Positions 29,293-38,500 of a stretch of 64,000 nt of DNA are shown piece after piece (the stretch's first letter is position 1; the number at the start of each line of letters is the position of its first letter). The position numbers were made by a program, and so were the translations under genes. The notes beneath the pieces were generated by a model that saw only the letters and a program-made list of their open reading frames with translations, was not told the origin of the DNA and searched no databases. The stretch comes from Stentor roeselii (taxonomy: Eukaryota > Ciliophora > Heterotrichea > Heterotrichida > Stentoridae): the NCBI GenBank assembly GCA_006503475.1, contig RSEH01000108.1:1-64000 (forward strand), read 5' to 3'.

Positions 29293-30354
29293 ATGGACAG
29301 CTTTGACAGGTACTCGTATAAAAGCAAAATCCATCGTCAAAGGACTCCCTGCACCAATTATTCGTCTTTTTCCAGTCCTCCAATCTCACCAGTGCACTTT
29401 TCGACATCAGAAATACAAAGTCAAGAAAAATTGAGTCCAATTTCGTTAACCTTTCAAAGTTCTTACAACTTCCAAGACCTAGTCTTGAAATACTTTTTCC
29501 TAAATGATCAGAAAGAAAAAGTAAATAATTCCTGTGTATCCTTATTAAAACGACTTGAAACCCTTCAAGTTCTCGATTCAAAAATGAAAAAACAATCCCA
29601 ACAAAGCGATATTGACTCCAAAGAACTTTTTTTCGCCCAAACATTAGACCATATCAATAAACTAGAACAACAAAACACTTCAAACAAGTCCAAACTTGCT
29701 TCAGTCATTCAAACTTACCACGAAAAAGTGGCGCAAATAAAAGAATCCAACTTTTTATTAAAAGAAATCGTCTTCAAAACTAAAACGATTGAAAATTTTC
29801 AGAGTCAATTCGAAAAAGTCTCATTCCAGGTGCATGAATTAAAAAAAACATTAACTGGACTCGCAGTGGACTCAGAATTTATTCACAAGCAAAAGCAAGA
29901 CTTGTCTAAAGATCTTGCAAATCTTCAGAAATCCAAAGAAGAGATCAGAAATCGCATCAAATCAACTGAAAAGATTAAAGAAAAGAATAAAAGTGCTGAA
30001 AACACTGTCGCTTTCATTGATGCGAAAACGCATTTCGAAAGCAACCAACTTTTTAATATTAAAGAAAAACTTTCTGGAATTCAAGAAAGGACCGAATTGA
30101 AAAGAAATGACTTGAAAGCAAGGAAAAAAATTTTAGAACTTAGGATTAAGAGGTATAGTGAAAGGACTTACGATTTAAAGAGACGTGAAAAGGACTTAAA
30201 AACGAGAAAATCAGATTTTTCAAACAATTCTGATGTTTTAGCGAGACTTTCCTCTTCATTAGCAGTGAAGGAAACTTACTTAGACCACCTCGAGTGTTCT
30301 TTACTGGCACGTTACGAAATCCTTGAAAAGACATCAATAGAGACCATGTATTAA
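29293..30354 (+). CDS. Coiled-coil protein
   Basis: A 353-residue protein. The first 65 residues are Ser/Pro/Tyr-rich with basic patches (SPPISPVHF and others). The rest, to about 350, is a long coiled coil rich in Lys, Glu and Leu. There is no catalytic motif. It is probably structural; a cilium or cortex role would be a guess. It converges on NMD3 with 20 nt between stop codons. Confidence 0.75.
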   Translation: MDSFDRYSYKSKIHRQRTPCTNYSSFSSPPISPVHFSTSEIQSQEKLSPISLTFQSSYNFQDLVLKYFFLNDQKEKVNNSCVSLLKRLETLQVLDSKMKKQSQQSDIDSKELFFAQTLDHINKLEQQNTSNKSKLASVIQTYHEKVAQIKESNFLLKEIVFKTKTIENFQSQFEKVSFQVHELKKTLTGLAVDSEFIHKQKQDLSKDLANLQKSKEEIRNRIKSTEKIKEKNKSAENTVAFIDAKTHFESNQLFNIKEKLSGIQERTELKRNDLKARKKILELRIKRYSERTYDLKRREKDLKTRKSDFSNNSDVLARLSSSLAVKETYLDHLECSLLARYEILEKTSIETMY

Positions 30355-30374
30355 CTCTTTCAATAAAAGAATAA

Positions 30375-31571
30375 CTATTTGCTAACCTCTTCTCTTTCAA
30401 TCATCAGAGCTTTTCTTACTTTCGGTTTCTTCTCAGGTTTCAAAGTCTTGACAAGAATGACTTCAGGAGCTTCTTGAACAATCTTGTCATCCCACTGATG
30501 ATTGACCATCGATGACATGTCGTATCCTAATACAACATCTCCTGGACTTATCCCTTTGCCGAAGTGGCTCCAGATCTTGAAAGAGTTTTCGCCAAATCTT
30601 TCATCATCTGCTCGGGCTACTTCGACGTCGTATCTCCCGTCTTTGGTCTCTTCTATGTCGAGAACGATGAATTGCTTCAGACGGTCGCTGCTGGCATGCA
30701 CGTTGAAAGGGTTTTTCCAGTAGGCTGATGATTTTATTTCGGCTTGATGGAATGTGTTCACGTCCATCACATGGATTTGAGTGGTAACCTTAGTGCAAAG
30801 AACCATCCGTCCCACAGCAGGTAATTTAAAATTACTGATCAAAATAACCAAATCCCCTTTACAAACTTCAGGAATATCAACAACAAAAGTATGTTTATTG
30901 TTATAAATATTCGACTTAGGGTCAATAGAAATAAGTTGTTTCGAGTACTTCACAAATCCAGGAACTTTCGAAGTAACAAAATCAACAAATTTCTTAGCAG
31001 CTGGCTTTTCAACAAACTGAACATCAAATCCATGATCCTTCTGTTTAACAGCCTTAAAGTCTTTATTCGCATTGGCTTCAATGATCTGTTGTTCCAAATG
31101 ATGCAAAGTTTTCATATGTTGAGCCTTTTGACGAATTTGGACCTTGGCAGTCCAAGTGTGAGGCGTGAAGGACTTTTTGCAGTCGTCGCATTGAGTGTCG
31201 TTTACAATGAACTTGACTACGCATTCTTGCTCCATTGTCACGTTTTCAACCTCTTTTTGGACTTTTACTCTCACCAGAAGCCGACGGGAATGAGGCTCGG
31301 TGTAGAGAAAACCTGAATCTACTACTTTTATCTTGCTTAAGTTCTTTATTCGTGTCAGGCAGATGCTTAGAAGCTCGGATGACTCAAGCTTTGCTGCAAG
31401 CCATGGAGGTCGGTTGTATCTTTCACAGTATCGGCAGATCTCGATTGTTTGGTCTTTTTCTAGGTTTTCGGTTAGGTTTACACGTGTTTGCAGGCAGTTT
31501 ATGCACATCTTTGATGGGTTGTAGGTAGTGGATGAACCACAGAGACAACAAAGGATTTTTACTTGATCCAT
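30375..31571 (-). CDS. NMD3: 60S ribosome export adaptor NMD3
   Basis: A 398-residue orthologue of NMD3, which links the pre-60S subunit to the export receptor CRM1. The N-terminus has the family's zinc-binding Cys pairs (LCCLC, then CINC, then CRYC near NRPP, and DTQCDDCKKSF), followed by the conserved core with QIRQKAQHMKTLHHLEQ, DGFDVQF and KYSKQLIS. It is shorter than human NMD3 (503 residues); the C-terminal tail with export signals is reduced to a basic tail. The start region, including ATG and the next three codons, is duplicated about 56 nt upstream and makes a ten-residue uORF. Confidence 0.92.
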   Translation of the reverse strand: MDQVKILCCLCGSSTTYNPSKMCINCLQTRVNLTENLEKDQTIEICRYCERYNRPPWLAAKLESSELLSICLTRIKNLSKIKVVDSGFLYTEPHSRRLLVRVKVQKEVENVTMEQECVVKFIVNDTQCDDCKKSFTPHTWTAKVQIRQKAQHMKTLHHLEQQIIEANANKDFKAVKQKDHGFDVQFVEKPAAKKFVDFVTSKVPGFVKYSKQLISIDPKSNIYNNKHTFVVDIPEVCKGDLVILISNFKLPAVGRMVLCTKVTTQIHVMDVNTFHQAEIKSSAYWKNPFNVHASSDRLKQFIVLDIEETKDGRYDVEVARADDERFGENSFKIWSHFGKGISPGDVVLGYDMSSMVNHQWDDKIVQEAPEVILVKTLKPEKKPKVRKALMIEREEVSK

Positions 31572-31656
31572 ATCTTTTAGATAATAAAAGATGTTTAAAG
31601 AGTGAAAAAGAGGTTTACTTGATCCATATATTTAAGATATTCAAAGATGTTTAAAA
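31557..31656. repeat. Direct duplication covering the NMD3 start codon
   Basis: Two imperfect copies about 56 nt apart carry ttacttgatccatat followed by an agat...aaagatgtttaaa tract. Each includes the complement of ATGGATCAAGTAAA. The inner copy provides the NMD3 start, the outer one a decoy start. Confidence 0.7.
31595..31627 (-). CDS. uORF upstream of NMD3
   Basis: A ten-codon frame, MDQVNLFFTL, created by the duplicated start region. Its first four residues match those of NMD3. It ends 23 nt before the NMD3 ATG. If the transcript starts upstream of 31627, this would be translated first and could lower NMD3 expression; if the transcript starts within the gap it is irrelevant. Confidence 0.35.
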   Translation of the reverse strand: MDQVNLFFTL

Positions 31657-31954
31657 GACTGAGCAATATATTAACATAAAAGGATATAAATAAACCTAGT
31701 AATCTTCAGTAATTCAATTCACTTTTACTTCAAAATTCAATAAAAAGCTCTGATACTCACTGAAAGACAATTACTTTAAATAAAATGTTTTAAATAAAAG
31801 GGATAAAAATTTCATGGAAAAATTCAATTAAATTTCAACAATTTGAATGAGATTTTTTGAGTTATCAGAAACCAGTCTGCCATCATTTAAAGCGATGAGA
31901 ACTTCTCATTTTTAACCTAATTCACTCTTCTTGCATTCGAATTATCTCAGTTTT
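31628..31954. other. AT-rich intergenic region
   Basis: Sequence between two minus-strand genes, AT-rich. Apart from the outer copy of the NMD3 start duplication I see nothing in it. Confidence 0.4.
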
Positions 31955-32380
31955 TTAAATTCTAATTACTTCTATTGTTTTAAAATCTATTGAATCCACA
32001 GTCAATTCTTCAGGATCAAATACATTTACAAACGAAGAACCAAAACTAGAAACCGCCAGCACTGATTTCTCCTCAATTCTTTCATTCACTATATTCGGAG
32101 ACTTTTTTGAATTAGACTCAAGAAGAACGTCTTCAAAAGTTTTACTAGAAATAAACAAATCACTTTCTGATCTTTTCAGTCTTTCTTCGAGAATCTTGTT
32201 AGAGTATTTCAAATTCTTTGCGGTTTTTTGCATGCTTAAAAGTTTTGATTCGAAATCATCTTTTTGTTTTTGAAGCTTTTCGATGAGGATTTTGTTTCTC
32301 CGATGAAGGATTTTTGATAACTGCAGAATGTTTTTGAAGTTATTTTTTAGAGTTTCGGCTTCCAGATTAAAATCCTCCAT
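31955..32380 (-). CDS. Small coiled-coil protein
   Basis: A 141-residue protein, coiled coil from about 5 to 85 and Ser/Val/Glu-rich after that. The longer frame starts at TTG two codons upstream; I choose the ATG at 32378-32380 (MEDFNLE). No family recognised. Confidence 0.65.
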   Translation of the reverse strand: MEDFNLEAETLKNNFKNILQLSKILHRRNKILIEKLQKQKDDFESKLLSMQKTAKNLKYSNKILEERLKRSESDLFISSKTFEDVLLESNSKKSPNIVNERIEEKSVLAVSSFGSSFVNVFDPEELTVDSIDFKTIEVIRI

Positions 32381-32749
32381 ATTCAAGTTTATTGACTGTT
32401 GTGGTTTTTGGAAGCAAAATTTGATGGTTCACTATTATTTAAGCTATTTTTTTAGAAATTCTTAATCAGTCCCTATAACTATTTTTTGAATAATATTCTA
32501 TGTCCTTAGGATTATAAGTGAAATTATGAGAAATTTTACAAAGATTATCAGTTGACTTAGTAATTTACAAGTAATGAAAATGAAAACAGGTTCAAGAAAG
32601 GTAACCTTTTTAATGTTTTTTAATAATTGAATTGAACTTCTTTACTATTTCCAATAAATCCTTTTGTAACTAAACTTAATCTATATTCAATTATATTAAA
32701 CTTAATCCAATAATTATGATACTAAGTAAATCTTTCCTCAAAGCTATAA
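32381..32749. other. Divergent intergenic region
   Basis: 369 nt between two divergently transcribed small genes. It is AT-rich, with no gene or notable repeat seen. It must hold both promoters. Confidence 0.4.
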
Positions 32750-33265
32750 ATGCAAAGATATCCAGCTACTAGATTCAATCAAAGGTTCCCTCCAATCCAA
32801 TTTCAGTTCACGCAAAATCAACCGGTCTATGAAGATTACACTTCCAGTCAATACAGGCAAAGTTCACAAGCAGTCAAGACTCAAAGTGATTTTAGTGAAA
32901 TATTTAATGTCATTTATGAAAAAAATTCCAAGTGTATGAATAATCATTCAAAAGGCTTGAGAAATAGCCATTCGACTGGAACCTTAGAAATCATCAAAAA
33001 TTTCGAGTCTAAGTCTAAAAAGATAGAAGAAAATATGAAAAAAGAATCAAAAATACTAAAAAATAGGGTGAAATACTTGGAAAAAGAATGCTCAAGAATC
33101 AAATCAGATGAGATCTCTAGAACTGAATCTATCCTTAAGCTATTTTCTGAACTGAAATCCAATATAAAATTACTAAAACATTCTAAAGTGATTCAATCAA
33201 AAAATGAAAAAAGAAAACCTCCCCAATCCATTAGACCATCAAAAAAGTCAAAATGTATTATATAA
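32750..33265 (+). CDS. Small basic coiled-coil protein
   Basis: A 171-residue protein. The N-terminus is Gln/Tyr/Phe-rich; residues 80-150 form a short coiled coil; the tail is Lys/Arg/Ser-rich (KRKPP.., then KKSK). No family recognised. Only 4 nt separate its TAA from the stop of the convergent gene at 33270. Confidence 0.65.
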   Translation: MQRYPATRFNQRFPPIQFQFTQNQPVYEDYTSSQYRQSSQAVKTQSDFSEIFNVIYEKNSKCMNNHSKGLRNSHSTGTLEIIKNFESKSKKIEENMKKESKILKNRVKYLEKECSRIKSDEISRTESILKLFSELKSNIKLLKHSKVIQSKNEKRKPPQSIRPSKKSKCII

Positions 33266-33269
33266 CTAA

Positions 33270-34364
33270 TTAGTACTTAGTCTGTAAAAATCCTTGTTGA
33301 TAATTGACCTGAGGTACTTGAATGACTTGTGGAACTTGAGTTATTTGAGGCACTTGCTGCATCTGATTAGGATATTCTTGAACATACTGAGGCTGATTAT
33401 AACCAGAGACAATTACAGGTTGTTGAACATAGTTATTCTGAGGTACATACTGAGAATAGTATCCTGTTTGTAAATGCTCTTGTCCCTGTGAAAATCCTTG
33501 CTGAGCATTTTGCCCCTGTGAAAACCCTTGCTGAACATTTTGCCCCTGCACATACTGTTGTCCATTTTGATATCCTCCAACAAACCCTTGTGCTTGAGGA
33601 TTACTCTGGGTATAAACCGGTTGATTAGAATATCCTTGATTATACCCACTATTATACCCGGGTGCATAACTAGCAACAAACCCAGGCTGGTTATTATTCC
33701 CCTGATTATAACCAACAGTAGTACCACTAAAGCCATTTCCTTGATATCCAAAGTTATTCTGTCCAAAGCCATTATTCTGATACCCACTCTGATAACTTCC
33801 CTGATTAAACCCTTGATTTTGAATTCCTTTCATATCAGGGTATCCTTGAATAACAATAATTTCAGGAGCCTTATACCCTTCATTTAAATATTCTTCCCTG
33901 AAGTTCTCCTGTCTTACAACGGTCTTTCCAATTTGCAAGTTGTTTTCATGTTGAAAATCATTGACCTGAGGACTATACTCGAATTCTTTTTGTTTAGGGA
34001 CAAAGGCTCCGATGCTGATTTCTTTGTCCTTCTGTTCAATTTTCGGTTTTACCTTTGAAGGGGTCATGACTTGTAAAAAAGTGGTTTCTTCTTCTTCTTC
34101 AACTTCTTCTTTGACGAAGCGACATTCGCAGTTCATCACTCCTGGAGCTGTTTCTTCTGATGATGTCTGCAGGAAAGATATGGAAACGTCGTAGTATTCG
34201 TAGGAATGACGGATCTCGTAGTTATCACCTGAGGAATCTTTTGCTAGGTATAGGTGAGGGTGCCATAGCTCTCGATGACTTATTGGAGATACGTCTTGGG
34301 AGTGAACTATTGCTGAAAGGTACTCGAATGAATGCACCTTGGCTAAAAGAAGGCAAAAAAACAT
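33270..34364 (-). CDS. Secreted Gln/Asn/Gly/Tyr-rich prion-like protein
   Basis: A 364-residue protein. A short signal peptide (MFFCLLLAKVHS) is followed by about 130 residues of mixed sequence with an acidic run (KEEVEEEEE). Residues 175-350 are low-complexity, made of GYNQ, NQPGF and QGFSQGQN-type motifs; two nearly identical copies of QQGFSQGQN stand side by side, and the tail has QVPQ repeats. The composition is prion-like, but the signal peptide points to the secretory pathway, so a secreted, adhesive or mucocyst/pigment-granule-type matrix protein is possible. That is inference. Confidence 0.75.
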   Translation of the reverse strand: MFFCLLLAKVHSFEYLSAIVHSQDVSPISHRELWHPHLYLAKDSSGDNYEIRHSYEYYDVSISFLQTSSEETAPGVMNCECRFVKEEVEEEEETTFLQVMTPSKVKPKIEQKDKEISIGAFVPKQKEFEYSPQVNDFQHENNLQIGKTVVRQENFREEYLNEGYKAPEIIVIQGYPDMKGIQNQGFNQGSYQSGYQNNGFGQNNFGYQGNGFSGTTVGYNQGNNNQPGFVASYAPGYNSGYNQGYSNQPVYTQSNPQAQGFVGGYQNGQQYVQGQNVQQGFSQGQNAQQGFSQGQEHLQTGYYSQYVPQNNYVQQPVIVSGYNQPQYVQEYPNQMQQVPQITQVPQVIQVPQVNYQQGFLQTKY

Positions 34365-34544
34365 TTATTTGTTTATCCGTTTTTAACTTGTTGAGAAGAT
34401 TTTTAGTTGATTTGGGAACATTATTTGGTTTTTTGGAGGATTTTGGAATTTTTTGGAAGGGGAGGGTCTTATTAAAATTTTTTGAAGATTTAAGTCTGGT
34501 TAAGAATTGAAAGATGGAGGTGAAAATGAGAGAATAGAAATATA

Positions 34545-34937
34545 ATGTTATATAGAGAAAGTAACTTAAATTTTTACACTCCTACTAAAGTTTCTTATAA
34601 GTTCAATAATCAAGGATACAGTTACCAGCACTCACCCTTGTTTAGTCCTAAAAATGCGAAATTGAAAAAGCAAAGGCCTTATTTGATCCAAAACGGTATC
34701 ACTCACTACAATATATTCGAAAAAAAACAACAAACCTATCGCGAATCATCACGAACCCCACTAAATTTTTACAACCCACATTCAATATACCTAAAAAGCC
34801 CACCCCAAAAAGAAACCCACTTTCTTCCAAAGTTGAAAACCCTGAAGGTAAACCTAAGGTCGAAGTCTTACTACCAAGAAAAGCGAGTTCATACAGAAAA
34901 GAGTTTAAAAGATGAAAACACTGGAACAGATGATTAA
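34545..34937 (+). CDS. Small basic Tyr-rich protein
   Basis: A 130-residue protein, Lys/Tyr/Ser-rich with Pro and short NFY motifs repeated (LNFYTPT and LNFYNPH). Its acidic end is TGTDD. No domain recognised. Its stop lies 2 nt from the stop of the convergent gene. Confidence 0.6.
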   Translation: MLYRESNLNFYTPTKVSYKFNNQGYSYQHSPLFSPKNAKLKKQRPYLIQNGITHYNIFEKKQQTYRESSRTPLNFYNPHSIYLKSPPQKETHFLPKLKTLKVNLRSKSYYQEKRVHTEKSLKDENTGTDD

Positions 34938-34939
34938 CT

Positions 34940-35431
34940 TTATGAATTATAATATCTTGACCTGTTCTTTATTTGGAATCGACTTCTGTGTAGCTTTGAA
35001 ACGCTGTAGCCGCTTGGCCCTTTTCTTATATTTGGACTACTCGTCGGGAGCCTTTCCTTATTTTCCATTTCAAAGTAACGAAAGAACCGAAATCTTATTG
35101 ATTTTGATTCTGTGCTTCTGTCAGAGTCAAGCTCTTTAGAATGGTTCATCACGCTCCCGTTTGTTGATTTTTTCAAAGCACGTAAATTTATTTCTTTCGC
35201 TGTTTGGGAAGTCTTCGGGGATTGAAGGTTACTTTTCAACTTTTGGTCTTTTCTTGTTCTTAAATCTCGTGATTCTGTGGATTGTTTCAGGTCGACGAAG
35301 CAGCTGATGTCGACTAGGTTTGTTGGAAGGATTTTTCTTATTTTAGGAAGCTGGATTTTTTCTGTTTCCATGAATTTTTTATAATATTTGAGTAGCTTAG
35401 GAATGCTAAAATATTTATTAAAGATCCTCAT
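34940..35431 (-). CDS. Small basic protein, start uncertain
   Basis: The open frame runs to a TTG at 35542. I choose the ATG at 35429-35431 (MRIFNKYF), giving 163 residues. A later ATG at 35371 (METEKIQ) is also possible and would give 143. The protein is Lys/Arg/Ser-rich with the basic helix IPKLLKYYKKF near the start. No family recognised. The neighbouring plus-strand gene begins at 35557, so the promoters overlap. Confidence 0.55.
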   Translation of the reverse strand: MRIFNKYFSIPKLLKYYKKFMETEKIQLPKIRKILPTNLVDISCFVDLKQSTESRDLRTRKDQKLKSNLQSPKTSQTAKEINLRALKKSTNGSVMNHSKELDSDRSTESKSIRFRFFRYFEMENKERLPTSSPNIRKGPSGYSVSKLHRSRFQIKNRSRYYNS

Positions 35432-35556
35432 ACCCCTAAATCCCCAAACCGCCATATCCAAGCCTTCGACCCCCAAATTTCCAATCACAAAACATTCCTT
35501 GAAATCTCCAAAAAATCCAAACAATTTTTCAAGAAAATCCAAAAAGGTTAATATAC

Positions 35557-38500
35557 ATGGAACTATATGACGACCTAAGAAAATTTGTAATCTCTAACCA
35601 GCTGGAACTATCAGGCCTGCCATTATCAACAAAGCCTTCAGAAATAACCGAAATCGAGATCTGCCTAGAAGACCTAAACAGCATGCAAGGAGTGAAACCT
35701 TTCAAAAACTTAAAATCTTTATATTTATGCAACACAAGTCTTTCTACAATAGAAGGCCTTTCAAGCCTCTACAGTCTAGAAGAACTTTACCTAAGCGAAA
35801 ACCAGATCCAAACAATAGAAAACCTTGAAAGCCAGTCAAATTTACGAAGACTGAACCTTTCAAGCAACAAGATCCAAACATTAGAAAACCTTGACTTTTT
35901 AGTCTCTTTGGAGTGGTTCTGGATAAACGAGAACCTGATAACAAGAGTTGAAAATCTGGAAAATCTTCGAAATTTAAAAGAATTTTCAATAGCCCGGAAC
36001 AAAATCTCTGAAATCAGCAACTGTTTGATTCAAAGTGCGTCGATTGAAGTACTTAACCTTTCAGCTAACCCGATAACGAGTTTTCAAGAAGTGAAGAGAC
36101 TGGCTTTAATGAAAAGTTTGTCAGACTTGTCACTTGCTGACCCGAACTACGGAGAATCAACGATTTGTTCACTTACGAATTACTCAGTTTTCGTTTTGTT
36201 CATGTTGAAAAAACTGAAAGTCCTTGACCAGATCCAAATCACTTCCGAACTTCGAAATTCCTCTGAAAACACTTTTTTAAAGAAAAAACTTTTTTACACC
36301 ATGAAAGTAAAAAGTGTCAAAAGGGCCGTCGCTGCTCTTGTCAAGTCCATCACTGAAGAAGCTTATTTAAAAATGCAGGAAAATTGGAAATTTATCCTTT
36401 CAAAACTTATCAAAACAAAGGAAATTGAAATAGAAATCGATGAACGACTTTCAAATAGTTTTTCTTCATTTAGCCCTTTTTTATTTTTACTTAAAACTGG
36501 GCAGGAAAGTTTAGAAAATCCTTTAGATTCAGTTCCTGATTTGCAGAATTTTTTGAATTCCTGTCATTCTAAGAGTATTCAGGCTTTGAAGGAAGAATAT
36601 CAGAAAATTTGTAGGTTTTTACGTATTTTGAATTGTGTCCAAAATAAGATTTTTCTTTGGGGACTTGCAACTGCGCAGGAGATTGACTTGGAATTTGAAG
36701 CTGGAGGAAATTTGAGGTTTGAAGAAGGAAGTGTTAATGATAGTTGGTTTCGTAGTTGCTGTGAATTGGTCTGCACAAGGCAGGGTGAAGGGATGAAAGC
36801 TACTGTCACTAGGGTCGCTCGGATTCATAATCGACTGTTGAGGACTAGGTTTGAGGAAAAGTTGGAGAGCTTGGTTGATACTAATGAAGGCCAGTATAAA
36901 AGAAATATTGATTATTTGTTTTACTCTGGGAATGACCTGCTAGATATAATAGTCCAAGGTTTCAAATCTCCATCAGACTACGCCAAACAAGGAGGTCCCT
37001 GCTGCATCCCTCTAAGTTACTCTCTAGACACAGCTGAGACCGACCGAGTTCGAAAGTTAGACGAAGACCTCGAAGACGTTCACGAGATTTACTGGCCATC
37101 AGGAAAAGTGCTTCTCTGCAAGGTTTACTTCGGCAAAGGGAAAGGTGACTTAAGAGTTCCTTACTACGGAGAACATCTGAGTCCAAAAGAAATTTGGGAC
37201 CTTTGCCCTTTCAAGCCTCCAAACATCTGCTGGGCCGTTTACCGTACCTTTGAATTTGACGTGAAACAACGTGTTTGGTTCCTTTTCGACAACGCGTTTA
37301 TCCTCCCTGAGTACCTGATTGAATTTGAGTACTCAGCTGAAGGGTTCCCTGAAAAGAACTTAAAAATAGAACCCACTGTGCAAGGAATGACAAAGACTTT
37401 AAATGCGTTTTACTCTGAAGTCATTCAAAAGGTAGAAGACTTGGAAGATGATGAGGAAGTTGTACCTCGCCGAAGACTGGTGAAAAATGTTGAGAATTTT
37501 ACAAGTTTTTTTAATGGAGAGTTTTTGGGACTTATGAATTGTGGACTGGCTAATTTGAACTTCTTTCAAAGTAATGAAAAAATCACTCATTTGGTCCTTT
37601 CTTGTAATCAACTTGAAAATATCAAACCTGTCGCTTTTTTACCTTTGCTTGAAAAACTTGACTTAAGTTTCAACTTGTTGAAGAACCTTGACGGCATTCA
37701 AGGACTGAACAACTTGCAAGAACTTGACATTCACAATAATCACCTTGAAACCCTTGCAGAGTTATTGAAAGTTCCAAGAAGTCTTTCAAAAATCAGCTGT
37801 TTTTTGAATAAGTTTTACCTGGACCCTCGATACGATGAAGTGATTTTGAGTCTTTTTCCAAGTCTTGTGATTCTTGACTGGAGAAACATTTCAAAACTAC
37901 AGAAAACTTGTCTTGTTGAAGAAATTGACTTGTTCTCCCCGGCGGTTTTGAACAGGTTGAAAGATTTTGAAAGTACTTTTTTTTCACTAGAACAAGTAAA
38001 CTTCTCACGACTCGGACTGGTCTCAACAAGAGGTCTATCATCTTTCATCTCTTTGCAAAGACTAAATCTTTCAGGAAATCTTTTATCCTCAGTAGTTTCT
38101 CTAGAAAATCTAGAAAAACTAGAAGAACTTGACTTAAGCAAGAATTTTCTAAGTTCAATCACAGCTCTTCCTCTGCATCTTCGGTATCTAGACTTGAGCA
38201 GTAACAGATTTTCCAGTCTTCCTTTTGTTTCAGGACTTTTTGACCTTGTTCATCTTTGCGTGGACTGCAACGAGTTGTGGACAACAAGCGAAATGCGTTG
38301 TTTGTCGAATTTGATAGAACTTTACATTTCCAACAATTTGATTTCTGACATAAAAGAAGTCCTTTCATTGAAAAATCTGGCTTTTCTCATCATTTTTGAT
38401 TGTTTGAATAACCCTTGTGTGGACCCAGCTCGTCACCGTCTGCATCTTTTGTTTTACTTTTCAACGCTTAAGGTGTTAAACGGGGCTAACGTCGAACCTG

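Noticed and set aside
34940-35542. The full 200-codon frame on the minus strand
   Set aside because: It begins at TTG; the upstream part covers the promoter of the plus-strand LRR gene. I kept only the part from the ATG at 35431.
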